DNA of 64,000 nucleotides from contig JABMLP010000016.1 in assembly GCA_013176395.1 (NCBI GenBank), forward strand, positions 1,116,001 to 1,180,000. The letters run 5' to 3'. Shown in pieces: positions 45,442 to 55,290 of this stretch. The notes below the pieces were generated by a model, which was not told where the DNA came from, ran no database searches, and saw nothing but the letters and a program-made list of their open reading frames with translations. Numbering within the stretch: the first letter of the stretch is position 1; every line of letters starts with the position of its first letter. Source of the stretch: Venturia oleaginea (taxonomy: Eukaryota > Ascomycota > Dothideomycetes > Venturiales > Venturiaceae). The translations under genes and the position numbers were made by a program.

Positions 45442-46271
45442 ATGACTCCACCAAAGAAAAGCATCCTAATCATAAACCCAAACTCCACAGTCTCCATGAC
45501 CAACGGCCTAAAGCCCCTCGTAGACACATTAGGCTTCACAGAGGTTCGCCCTCTCCTCCAACCTTCTGCCTCTGCCCCAGACTAAATCCTCGGAAACAGA
45601 CAACTAACCTCATATAGTAGACAACCCACACCTACTTCACCGCTCCCTCCGGCCCCGAATCCGTAAACAACGATGACGACGCCGCGGAATCAGCAAAACA
45701 CTGTCTACCCACCCTTCAAAAAGAGTACCTCTCCAAATACGATGGATTCCTGGTGGCTTGTTACTCGCAACATCCACTCGTCCCCCTCCTCAAAGGCGAA
45801 AAGGATATCACAGCGACGGGCAAACCGGTAACGGGCATATTCGAAGCCTCCGTAGCCACCTCTCTCCAATTAATCCACCCAAAGGAGAAATTCGGTATCG
45901 TGTCTACAGGAAAAGTATGGGAACATATCCTCGCAGAAGCAGTGGAGGCATATCTAGGTACGAGTTCTGGGGGTGATGTGAGTAAGAGGTTTGCCGGGGT
46001 GGAGACGACGGGGTTGAACGCGACAGAGTTGCATGATATGCCGCAAGATGAGGTGAGGGGGAGGATGAAGGATGCTACGAAGAGACTGGTTGGGAAGGGA
46101 GATGTCGGGGCTGTTTGTTTGGGATGTGCTGGTATGGCGGGGATGGACGAGATGGTTCGGGAGGCTTGTATTGAAGAATTGGGTGAGGAGAAGGGGAGGA
46201 GGGTTAGCATCGTTGATGGAGTTAAGGCAGGAGTTGCGTGGTTAGAAGGGGCTGTGAGGGCGAGGTATTAA
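45442..46271 (+). CDS. Asp/Glu/hydantoin racemase-family protein
   Basis: A cofactor-independent racemase-fold enzyme, of the group that includes hydantoin racemase and yeast Dcg1. Model: exon 1 45442-45543, intron 45544-45620 (77 nt, the second of two TAG acceptors is used), exon 2 45621-46271, 250 residues. The start ILIINPNSTVSMTNGL is the family signature. The two expected catalytic cysteines appear as FLVACYSQHPL and VCLGCAGMAG. Other family segments are VTGIFEASV and KFGIVSTGKVWE. It is cytosolic by absence of a signal. Its role may be in purine or hydantoin metabolism, by analogy only. The 3' part of the gene is very G-rich. Confidence 0.88.
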
Positions 46272-47270
46272 TGCGGATTGGCATCTTTGGAAGACGAGAG
46301 TTACTGGCATATATATAATTTACCCAGCCGTGGCCTGGACAATCCTGATGCTCGAGAGGAAGGCTTGGAAAATTCTCGAGAGGCATCAGGACTTTCAAAC
46401 AAAGACATTGCAATACAGATTTTCTCCGAGCTCGCCTTGATACAAACAGCCCAACCCAAAGCTTAGTATGAAATTGTTGGAACTTCATGATTTACTATCC
46501 ACCTATACGAATAACTATGTACGTCCACGTTCCCTCTCCACGGCCAGATCAATCCTGCCCCAATAAACCGGATCGCATAACATTCACAATCAACTTGAGA
46601 GAACGCAAAGACCGTAGATATAAACATGTAAGTAAAAGCAAAAGTAGTAACTTTATATCAGACCCGAAACAACTCAAAATATTAATGTATGGTATACATT
46701 AGGTCCATGATCAAGGCTCATCAGGGAAGCAATGCAACAAGAATTATCAAAAGTCCCTCCTCTACTTTGGTGAATGGAAAACTGCTCGCGCCGTCACACA
46801 TAATCAAGCCAGCAAACAAAGGTTGAGAAGCTTAATCGATTAATATTACATCTTCCACATCTTCTCAAGGGTTGTCCCCAACCAATCTACTATACTCTAA
46901 AAATGGGTTACGCCTCCAATGCTCGCTCGCCCTTCTCCCATCAATTCATGCCATGATCCGCCAATTCATCAGTTACAAATACACCAAGTCATCTAATCCC
47001 ACACAAAAAGTCCAGCTCAGCGAGAGTGCGGAAGAGGTATCTAGCAGAGAAGAGCAAAAAAGCCAGGTCTATCCTCGCATGGTAGAATGGGACAAACTGT
47101 GCAACGCTCAAAAGCGACGGCAAGAAGTGAAAAAAAGCCACACTGGCGCCTGGTTCCTCACTGTCTTGGAGTCTTGATCATACTGCCCTCGGGCAAACGC
47201 CGCTCAAAAAAACGCCCGTAATGCCACCACCAAATGACAAAAAAAAAAAAAAAAAAAGCCCGACGAGGTT
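46272..47270. other. Convergent 3' region
   Basis: Lies between the stop codons of the racemase and LCB2 genes. Contains an A homopolymer of about 19 near 47238 just outside the LCB2 stop. No gene seen. Confidence 0.4.
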
Positions 47271-49226
47271 TTACCTCAAGGGCAACTTGACATCTTCAGC
47301 ACCTCTTCGAATAACATCCTCAAGTTTCCATCTCGGTGCGCGAACAACAGTTGGCGCCATCGAGTTGCCCTCGGTCTGGAAGTCCTCCACGTCAGCACCT
47401 CCAGCGATACCAGACGAGAATTTGATGTCAAGTGCATCACCAATTTCGTCACAAGCGCGGAGCATCCTGTCCAGATCATCTTTGTTGTGGGCGGCAGAGA
47501 CGCAGAAACGTGCTCGGGCAGATTGAAGAGGCGTGGCTGGATAACCAACAACAACGACGGAAATTTTTCGTCGCAACATTTCGTGTGAGAAAGCTGGCAT
47601 TTTTCCAGGGTTGTAAAGCATAACGGGGATGATGGGAGAATCGTCGCAGCCATAGACAATGAGTCCAAGGCGCTTTAGACCGAGGCGAAGGTAGCGGGAG
47701 TTGAAAGCTAGACGTTGAAGACGCTCCTTGCCTTCAGGCGAGTCGCGGATCATTTCCAGCGAGCTCTTGATTTGCATAAGGACTGGTGGTGTTGGAGCTT
47801 CTCCGTAGATGGTGGCGGCGTTGGTGGCTCGTAGCTTTGCAATGATGTGCTTGTCTGCGGCAATGTAACCACCGTTGGCGCCGAAGGATTTTGTGAGAGT
47901 ACCCATGAGAATGTCAATCTCAGCAGGGTCAATGCCAAAGTAGTCGCAAACACCCTTGCCATTGGGTCCGAGTCCACCAACGGAATGCGCTTCGTCGACG
48001 AAAAGGTTGAATTTGTACTTCTTCTTGAGCTCAACAAGACCTGGGAGATTGCACATGGTACCCTCCATGGAATAGAGTCCTTCAACAGCGACGAGAATCT
48101 TCTTCCATGGGCGATGTGTTCGTGCCTGGCCTTCAGCAATGGATTCACGTAGGACACGTTCAAGGTCTCCCATGTTGTTGTGTTTGAATGTGGTAACCAT
48201 GGCACCGGAGAGGCGGGCTCCGAAACGGATGGAGGAGTGGTTCAATTCGTCGGAAATAATCAGGGAGCCTTTGCCAGCTAGCGCAGGGAATGAAGCAGCA
48301 TTTGTAACGAAACCCATGGAGAAGACGATTGCGTCGTCCTTTCCAACAAAGCTCGCAATAAGCTTCTCGACATCGACGTGCAAGTCGGATGTACCAACAT
48401 CACTGCGGGTGCTGGCCATGCTGATGCCATATTTCTTGACTGCCGCCTCGACGGCATCTGCGCAAGGACCTTCGGATTGGGCAAAACCCAAGTAGTTGTA
48501 GGAGCTCATGTTGAGTGTTTCAGTGGTGGTGCCTGTGAACTTGAAGGACAAGTTGTGGTCGTCGCTCTCTCTGTCCAAGAGTGTGATGTATCGCCCTGGG
48601 ACACCCGTTGTTGGTCGCGCAAAGCAGTCGTTGATTCTCATCTTCAGCCGTCGCACATAGAAGTTGTCGAAATCGCTGTTGAGTGGTGCATAGCCATCAA
48701 TGGCTGTCAAATGACGGTACTTGTGAGCGCGGAATCGCTTGCCAAAGAAATCGCGAACATGTCCGAAGACGATGAGGATGAGATAGGAGACGAGGGTGGT
48801 GAGGACGTAAAAGTATGGCGGTGTATCCTCGATTGGATCGACCAGCTCTCCGCCTTCGTGCTGGCTGAGCCACAAATGGCTCTTGGAAACCAAGGGGCCG
48901 AATTGTGCCTCTTCCCGTGCCTTGAGAGCGAGCTGCTCCTCCGTAGGGGGCTCGAAGAGGGTTTCGGATTGTGCGTCAGTGGCATCGGAGACGGATATCG
49001 AGGGCAACGAGGCGGGCGAAGGAGAAGGGTGGCTTTTGAGGGCCTTTTCTTGAGCGGCAATAACAGCGGCAATGTCTGCGTTCTTGTGCTTTCCGCCTCC
49101 GAACAGGGCAAAGCGGTTTCCGAGCTTGAAAGCTGGGGATGTCTTGCGAGTCGCTGGTTTCGGGTCTTCCCACACCATCTTCTCAGTCGTGATTTCAGCC
49201 GCGGGGGCAGCCTTTGCCGAAATCAT
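47271..49226 (-). CDS. LCB2: Serine palmitoyltransferase subunit 2
   Basis: The catalytic subunit that condenses serine with palmitoyl-CoA, the first step of sphingolipid synthesis, at the endoplasmic reticulum. A single exon of 651 residues. About 130 residues precede a membrane segment (YFYVLTTLVSYLILIVFGHV). The PLP enzyme core of the alpha-oxoamine synthase family follows: YNYLGFAQS, GTSDLHVDVEKLIA, SDELNHSSIRFG, FVDEAHSVGGLG and the PLP lysine in LMGTLTKSFGANGGYIA. The C-terminal domain has VVGYPATPLQSARARFCVSA. Length and motifs agree with fungal Lcb2 and differ from Lcb1, which lacks the lysine. The ATG at 49226 is the first in frame. Confidence 0.96.
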   Translation of the reverse strand: MISAKAAPAAEITTEKMVWEDPKPATRKTSPAFKLGNRFALFGGGKHKNADIAAVIAAQEKALKSHPSPSPASLPSISVSDATDAQSETLFEPPTEEQLALKAREEAQFGPLVSKSHLWLSQHEGGELVDPIEDTPPYFYVLTTLVSYLILIVFGHVRDFFGKRFRAHKYRHLTAIDGYAPLNSDFDNFYVRRLKMRINDCFARPTTGVPGRYITLLDRESDDHNLSFKFTGTTTETLNMSSYNYLGFAQSEGPCADAVEAAVKKYGISMASTRSDVGTSDLHVDVEKLIASFVGKDDAIVFSMGFVTNAASFPALAGKGSLIISDELNHSSIRFGARLSGAMVTTFKHNNMGDLERVLRESIAEGQARTHRPWKKILVAVEGLYSMEGTMCNLPGLVELKKKYKFNLFVDEAHSVGGLGPNGKGVCDYFGIDPAEIDILMGTLTKSFGANGGYIAADKHIIAKLRATNAATIYGEAPTPPVLMQIKSSLEMIRDSPEGKERLQRLAFNSRYLRLGLKRLGLIVYGCDDSPIIPVMLYNPGKMPAFSHEMLRRKISVVVVGYPATPLQSARARFCVSAAHNKDDLDRMLRACDEIGDALDIKFSSGIAGGADVEDFQTEGNSMAPTVVRAPRWKLEDVIRRGAEDVKLPLR

Positions 49227-50393
49227 GGTCGTCGGGTATTAGCGAGCTCAGAGCTCTATCTCGACACGATTGCGGAGTAGTTTTGTTGTGACAGGGATAG
49301 GTATTGTGTGTAGTTCTGTTGACGTGCTAAGTCAGTGTGAGGAATCTTTGAGGTGAGACAGGTTCAAAGTAATGGCACGAGCTGAGCGAAAAGGTGGTTG
49401 TTAATGCCGGGTGGAGCAAGGTCGGAGTGGGCTGGTATTGTATGAAAGCGGTCGCTCAGACGGAACCACCGGAAACAACGACCAAGCACGGTGCGGCTGG
49501 GCGAAATGGGATACGGCTCATACAATGGAGGTGAAGGGGAAGTGTTTCGTACCTACAGTGTAGAGAGCTGTCACTGTCGCAAGGGGGGCGGGCACACGTC
49601 TGTGGTTGCGGATGGAATGGGTCGTCGTTGCGGCGCAGTCTCTACTCTGTGCGAGGCTTAAATTGAGAGTGGTTCGTGGAGTATTATAAACAGCAGCAAT
49701 TGGAATTGTCGCGTCAGAGGAGCCCTATGGAGGAGATCTGAGTCGTGAATCAAAGCTGGGCAGAGCGAGAGAATTTGCTTGGTCTATGTATGAAATTATG
49801 TCCCAGCCGTTTCCGTGCGATCGGTGATTGTGTGCGAAATGAGATACCGTTGATCAGCCCAAAATCCAGGGGCTTTCATCACTGTGCCTCGCCAAACGTC
49901 ATTGACCGGGAAGCGTGTTCTTGTCAAGATCAGATTCTCAGACCAAACCCGATCGCTAGGTCTCGTGCTATTTGTCTCAAGAGACAACTCATACCTCTAC
50001 TATAGTGCACCTCCGCAGACCAGGCCGGGGCCGGGGACGCCCTCTTATAACCGTCGGCTCGACAAAGGTTGACCATGAACAGAGTGTCGTCTGTTGAAAC
50101 GGGGCCGCGAGACGAGTACCACAGTAGAACTAAGCCCCGAGATATCTGCTGACTGGTCCGACAATCGACCTCGATTCGATCCAGTCAATAAACCCACCGG
50201 ATCCCGTCGGACACGATTATTTCCAAGTACACAGTACAATCAGTCATCCTGAACTACTGCTGCAAGACATCGTCGATGTGCATAATCGCTTTTATTTTTC
50301 CGATTGCTAATGCGATGCATGGGATTCCGATCAATCGGGCTGCGCTTGTTGTCAGCCCTCGAGATGCGCCGAGATTGGCAACCTCTTCACTTC

Positions 50394-50619
50394 ACATACG
50401 TACATGGAGTAGGCTGTAATTAACATACGTACCTGAAGTAGCTGTGATTAACATACGTACCTAGAGTAGCTTTGATTAACATACATACCTAGAGTAGCTG
50501 TGATTAACATACATACCTAGAGTAGCTGTAATTAATATACGTACCTGGAGTAGCTGTGATTAACATACGTACCTAGAGTAACTGTGATTAACATACGTAC
50601 CTGGAGTAGGCTGTGATTC
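50394..50619. repeat. 28-bp minisatellite, eight units
   Basis: Eight head-to-tail copies of a unit that starts ACATACGTACCT and ends AGTAGCTGTGATTA. Six are exactly 28 bp, and the first and last have one extra base (AGGCTG). Units differ at one to four positions, for example ACATACATAC in units 4 and 5. Each contains a TACGTA-like palindrome. Confidence 0.92.
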
Positions 50620-50837
50620 TCTTTCCAGACATCTTCGCGTAAGCCTCTAAGGTATCCAACTTTGATTTTGTCGAGCTATGCAGCTCTTCGACGAAGCATT
50701 CTCATACTCCTTCTACAAGCCAGAAAACGGACTAGCTCCAACGCCCATCACATTTTCAGCCTCATGTACCAGGCTCGAAATAGCACAAGTAACGTGACGA
50801 GGGGTCGGACCTTGACCGGTGATCGACAACGACACTG

Positions 50838-50887
50838 ACGTTGAGCCAGGCGTAGACTGCCAACGTCGAGCCAGGCGGAGACTGCCA
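50838..50887. repeat. 25-bp tandem duplication
   Basis: Two adjacent 25-bp copies (ACGTTGAGCCAGGCGTAGAC and ACGTCGAGCCAGGCGGAGAC, each followed by TGCCA) differing at two positions. Confidence 0.85.
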
Positions 50888-51284
50888 ACTGTCATGTCCA
50901 AATAATGTTCAAGACCATGATAGATTGAACTGTCGAGTTTCCACGCATGTCAACCCTAATAGTCGAGACAAGGAAGAACTTGTGACCTCATCGAGCACCA
51001 AACAGATCGCTTCTTTCTTAGTGGCCAGGCAAGACTCGACCGGAGTCTCACCTCTCACCTCTCACCACCTTCTCTCTCTTGCACGTGGCTACCGAGGAAT
51101 ACAACGTGATCGCGCGCCTTAGCATCGGGCGGGAGTTGAAGTGCCGAAGTTGAAGTGCGGCTGTGAGCGGCTAGAAGCTGGCGCAGGCTGGGATCCAACG
51201 CGACGACGATCCCATCCGTTAGTATAAGCGCTGGCAACAAGTTCAAAGGTCAATAGCCAAGTCACTAACGAAGAGGAAAACGTC

Positions 51285-52811
51285 ATGGAAGGAAGACAAA
51301 GTCCCTCTTACTCCATTCGGCTCCATTCAAGTACAGCCATCACCCTGTCTCTCGACGACCGAACTCTGACGCTACCCAATGAGCTCCTCCTCAAAATCTT
51401 TGCCTGTATCGTGGACCTGGATCGGGATCCACCCTCCGTCTCCCAGCTCACCCTCCAGCCAACCTTTGACCTCACGCGACACGAGCATCAACCTTTGAAG
51501 ACTCTCTCCCTAGTATGCCAACGATGGAGACACATTCTTCTCCCCGATGTGTTCCGCTATGTCAGTCTAACTCTCTCGCCTAGACCGCGTTGGTTATGTC
51601 TCTGCACGAGTCTCGAATGGGAAATGAAGAGGACGGGGCATAGTGGTGGCTCGCAACATGTTAGAGACGTTGTAAATAAAATATGGTCGAGGATAGAAAC
51701 CCCGCCTTCGCGTGCTACCATGTCCGAAGAACCTCACAATCCAATGGACCTAGAATATGTCGAAGACGAGGCCAGCCATCTTCTACGCCTCCCTAAGGAA
51801 TACGTGCACTGGCTCCCCTCCATGCGCGGCGAAGTGGAGCAGTTCATAGAATTTGTGAGGGAAAAGGAGCTGCAGAGTGAAATAAAGAATGTGGTACTTC
51901 AAACCGACCAGGAAATGACACCACATCCTACCACGATTGAGCAGACCATTATTGCACAAGAAGTCAATGTCCTCTGGAAGGCTTTCCTAAACACCTTCAG
52001 ACTTGGACGCCTTGTCATTGCAGCGCCACCCTCCACAATGGCAGCTCTCACATCAACTCGTGACTCTCCCGAAAGCTGGACCTTCGCAATGACACTCCAT
52101 TATCTCTGCTTCTCCGTCGATGCCTGGAAAGCTAAAGGAACAACAGAGCATTCAATCAGAAGCCGACCAAATTTGGCAGGCAGCAACACAACACCCGCGA
52201 GTCCAAAACGCGTACAAGCACGCCCCTGTAACCTTCGTCCCTGGACACAAATGACTTACAACGAAAGAACAATGCTCCCGGGCTGCGCACATTACGAATG
52301 GAGTTTCAACCGCCCTCCGCTCATCCTTCCCACCCTCCTCAATTTCATACATCGTGAATTGAATTGCATACGCCATGAGCCCCGGTGCAACAGATCACCC
52401 AACATCACCTCATTGACCTACATTTCCAACTTCCCCTTCGCAAAACACGTCCGGGACATCGCCGAACAACTCTCCCACTTCAAAGATCTGAGGAATCTCA
52501 GGATTAAATTCGCGGAACCGGATTTTCTGGATGATGGGAGTGAGAGGTTGGGGAGGGGACAGACGAGCGATGTGTGGAGGGAATGGGAGGATTCTTATAA
52601 AGTTGTTGTTAGGGATTTTTTGAGGGAGGCGAAGGCGGGGACGAGTGTGGAGTGTTTGGATACGGTACATACGAGGTTGTTTGAGGATGTGGATAAGATT
52701 ATGAAGGAGAACTCGGTTTTCAAGGGAACGGCATTAGTTGGGGCGTCGTTTTTGCGGATGGAGGGTGAGGGAAGGGAGAGAAGGGGACGGTGGGTTAGGA
52801 AGGATGTTTAG
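51285..52811 (+). CDS. F-box protein
   Basis: Likely substrate adaptor of an SCF ubiquitin ligase, binding Skp1 through the F-box. Single exon, 508 residues. The F-box lies at about residues 25-85: LTLPNELLLKIFACIVDLDR, then LKTLSLVCQRWRHILLPDVFRYVSL. The rest shows no leucine-rich or WD repeats that I recognise. A weak family-like block (NITSLTYISNFPFAKHVRDIAEQL followed by KDLRNLRIKFA) is common in fungal F-box proteins of unknown target. The ATG at 51285 is the first in the open frame. The final third has a strong G bias on the coding strand. Confidence 0.85.
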   Translation: MEGRQSPSYSIRLHSSTAITLSLDDRTLTLPNELLLKIFACIVDLDRDPPSVSQLTLQPTFDLTRHEHQPLKTLSLVCQRWRHILLPDVFRYVSLTLSPRPRWLCLCTSLEWEMKRTGHSGGSQHVRDVVNKIWSRIETPPSRATMSEEPHNPMDLEYVEDEASHLLRLPKEYVHWLPSMRGEVEQFIEFVREKELQSEIKNVVLQTDQEMTPHPTTIEQTIIAQEVNVLWKAFLNTFRLGRLVIAAPPSTMAALTSTRDSPESWTFAMTLHYLCFSVDAWKAKGTTEHSIRSRPNLAGSNTTPASPKRVQARPCNLRPWTQMTYNERTMLPGCAHYEWSFNRPPLILPTLLNFIHRELNCIRHEPRCNRSPNITSLTYISNFPFAKHVRDIAEQLSHFKDLRNLRIKFAEPDFLDDGSERLGRGQTSDVWREWEDSYKVVVRDFLREAKAGTSVECLDTVHTRLFEDVDKIMKENSVFKGTALVGASFLRMEGEGRERRGRWVRKDV

Positions 52812-53329
52812 GTTTGTTCTGGTGGTTTGTTGTAGGATTTATTTGGTTTTGCTGGGGTGTGGGTTTACATGAAATAACGATGATTTCTTACGCATATGTA
52901 ATTACATATGCGTAGGTCCAAATAATGAAACGTAATCACAATGATATGATTGCAATGGCAATAACAGAATACTTAGCACAAGAACTACTAGTACCAATTC
53001 ATCCACCTTTATAAAATAAATTCAGGAAAACGCCTACTACTATCAAAATTGATAATTACCCCTCCTTCCCTCATCTTCCCCTTCCCTATCCCATTCCCTA
53101 TCCCATTCCCATTCCCATTCTCATCTCTTAACAAAGAGGTAATATCCACCTTTTCAGTCCTTAACAAATCTCCGCTTACTACCTCCTCGTATCTCCACCT
53201 TACAAATCCCACCCACCGTAGACAGAAATAGACACAACCCTCAAGACCTCCCCAACCCCCACCTCCCACCTCTTTCCTCGCCTTCTTAACCAACAGCCCT
53301 TAAGAATAGGTATTGATTTCCCGAGGAGG
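52812..53329. other. Intergenic with low-complexity repeats
   Basis: Holds a 26-bp palindrome (52889-52914) and a CCCATT/CCCTAT hexanucleotide run at about 53085-53125. A minus-strand frame at 53009-53293 translates the repeat as GNGNGIGNGIGKGK and is probably not a gene. Confidence 0.4.
52889..52914. repeat. Perfect 26-bp palindrome
   Basis: The half-site TACGCATATGTAA is followed immediately by its exact reverse complement with no spacer. It lies 78 bp past the F-box stop codon. Confidence 0.92.
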
Positions 53330-53339
53330 GACTAGTACG

Positions 53340-54775
53340 TTGATATCTCCTTTTGCGACTCTTACGCTTTGTAACTGCCTCAATTGCGTCTCGAAGGCGC
53401 GCTGTTTCTTCGCGCATCAACACCATTTCATGTGCTATCTGCTGCGCGCCTTAACTTAACTGCCTGACCTGCTCATCAATAGAACTTGCAGAGGATCCTG
53501 GGCGCTTTTGCATTCTCTTTCGAATAAGCGTTGCCTGCGCCTCAATTTCGTGGGCGTTGCGCGGTGTCTTTGCCTCCCATGCGACGGTACCTGATCGTGG
53601 TGGAGTCGGCGCACGTAGCCTTACATCAAGCTCCGATAACACTGCATCTGGGTTGTGTGGGACTAGCCCAGCTGCTCTAAACTCTGCGCAGATATTCTCC
53701 CTTGAAAATGCCTTGTCGTAGGCTGCTTTGAATGCTGGTAGGAAGTCTTCTTTTGATATATGGTAGGTATGGTTGCGTGCCAAGGCCGAGATCTCATCGC
53801 CGTACCTACGCTTCAATGGCGAGAAGCAGGCAGCGTCAAGAGGCTGTAACAGGTACGACGAGTGTGGAGGCATACAGAGAGTAACAATCTTCCTCTCTCT
53901 ACATAGATCCTGGAAATCGACCGAGCAATGGCTCTCATGGCCGTCGATAATAAGTAGTCTGTATACTCCAATTGGTTTCGTATACGTGTCGAAGTGTTCA
54001 AGCCAGGCAAGCGCTAGGCTATTGTTCGTCCAGCCATTGGGGCTAACTTCAATAATCCAGTCGCGAGGGATGCCTTCGAACCAAGTAGAGATGAGGACCT
54101 TGCCCGCAAAGATAAGGAAGGGTGGGATCGCCTTCCCTGTTGAACCGACGCCTTGTATCAGGGTAACCCACTCACGATCGCCTGGCTGTAGTTTTTCCTG
54201 CTTGCCAGCTTTCTCTGAGCCTATAAAGACTAGCTGAGACGATATCTTGCCTATTAAGAAGCCAGATTCATCAAAATTGTAGGTATCCTCGTCTATGATA
54301 CCGTACTCTGCCTTTATCCTCTGAACAAGTGTGAACCAGGGTATAATAACCGCCGGGTCGTCGCAGGCAGCTCGCTGGCGATCGTATGGAAGGCTCCATC
54401 GGGTGGTACGCTCTGGCGTACGCTTTACCAAGTTGTTAACCCAGTTCTTGCCAACAGGCTTCCCACCCCGCTCTCTTAGTAGTTTATTGGCCATATCTTG
54501 TACGTAGGCCTTCAACGGCGGTAGGCCGCGTAAGCTTTCGTTAAGAATACGCTTTATAACCACCTCCTCTTCTGCTTTGTCAATCGCTTCGAGTTCGGCT
54601 CGCATTCGCGTCGAGGGCGCTGTCCGGCGCGTCGGCGTTGTACTGTTGTTCGAGGTACGCTATATATTACTGCTGCGCGTCTTTCGCTTTGGATTTGCTT
54701 TGAATTGATATCTGAGATAGCAAGGAATATATCTCCTTCTTTATAGATCTTCTGCTTTTCGTGCTGTTGAGGCAT
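53340..54775 (-). pseudogene. pogo-like DDE transposase, degenerate
   Basis: Homologous to the transposase at 8246-10109. The start (MPQQHEKQKIYKEGD) at 54775 reads through an HTH-like RRAAVIYSVPRTTVQRR, then changes frame near 54610-54650 into a long intact section. That section has GKPVGKNWVNNLVKRTP, the first Asp in YNFDESGFLIG, the second in LLIIDGHESH and the third in LLQPLDAACF, again with 35 residues between the last two. It ends at TAA 53451-53453; the same frame continues past that stop with the typical QQIAHEMVLMREETARL coiled stretch and KRKSRKRR. Differences from the first copy are many, so they belong to different subfamilies. The C-terminal zinc knuckle of the first copy is missing. 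Confidence 0.85.
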
Positions 54776-54812
54776 TACGCCACGTTGTTACGAAGGCGGT
54801 TTACGTTTGTGA

Positions 54813-54863
54813 GGTGGCCCACTCGCTTGGGTGGCCCACTCGCTTGGGTGGCCCACTCGCTTG
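54813..54863. repeat. Three identical 17-bp subterminal iterons
   Basis: GGTGGCCCACTCGCTTG repeated three times without change, 10 bp inside the end of the second pogo-like element. Same period and copy number as the array at 10150-10200. Confidence 0.93.
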
Positions 54864-55037
54864 TGAAGTACGTTAACTGTAATAGCAAATTCCTTCGTAT
54901 TATCTCTAGCTTTGTTAATTATAATGTCTATAAATATACTCGCATTCTTTACTTGTGCATGGGGGCTTTTAGATTTTTTTGGGAAGGTAGTAGTATTCGC
55001 TGGTAGTGTTCTCGTGTTCGAGTCCTAGCAGTATTTG

Positions 55038-55290
55038 TGTCACGGTACGACCGGACAAGTCCTTCCCGCAGTTGGGGTGGCCCCACGGTACGTGATCAAG
55101 GCAGAATCGTAGTTCTGCCGAGGAAAGGTTTTAAAGCCTGCGTGGCTTCAACCAATTCGTAGCTCTTTGAGCTACGTCCTGTCGTAAAACCTGCCTGTTG
55201 GTTTGCCTGCCAGTTCGTACATAGCCTGTTGAATGATACCTGTTCCTGCTGCTGCTCCTTCCTCCTAATACCCGAACCCACCCCGTGACA
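55038..55290. mobile_element. Solo LTR of an LTR retrotransposon
   Basis: A 253-bp segment beginning TGTCACGG and ending CCGTGACA, a TG...CA structure with 8-bp perfect inverted ends. It is flanked by the 5-bp duplication ATTTG (55033-55037 and 55291-55295). No gag or pol is adjacent. This is what remains after recombination between two LTRs. Gypsy or Copia origin cannot be decided. Confidence 0.85.

Larger units (their letters stand above)
49227..51284. other. Gene-free region with tandem repeats
   Basis: 2 kb between LCB2 (minus) and the F-box gene (plus). It contains a 28-bp minisatellite and a two-copy 25-bp repeat, listed separately. I found no coding frame with family features. Confidence 0.45.
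53330..54873 (-). mobile_element. Second pogo/Fot-like element, one end missing
   Basis: The transposase-proximal end is clear: read on the minus strand it is TA then ACGTACTTCACAAGCGAG, sharing ACGTAC/TTC-like and CGAG elements with the first pogo-like element. Three 17-bp iterons follow. The opposite end (low coordinates) shows no matching inverted repeat, so the element appears truncated after the transposase coiled-coil region. Its low boundary is approximate. Confidence 0.7.

Noticed and set aside
48378..49280. 300-codon plus-strand frame opposite LCB2.
   Set aside because: Shadow ORF; LCB2 on the minus strand is certain.
53009..53293. 94-codon minus-strand frame downstream of the F-box gene.
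   Set aside because: Half of it translates a hexanucleotide repeat (GNGNGIG), the rest has no family features.
54980..55025. Possible tRNA remnant next to the solo LTR (GTTCGAGTCC).
   Set aside because: Stems of a T-arm and acceptor do not pair.
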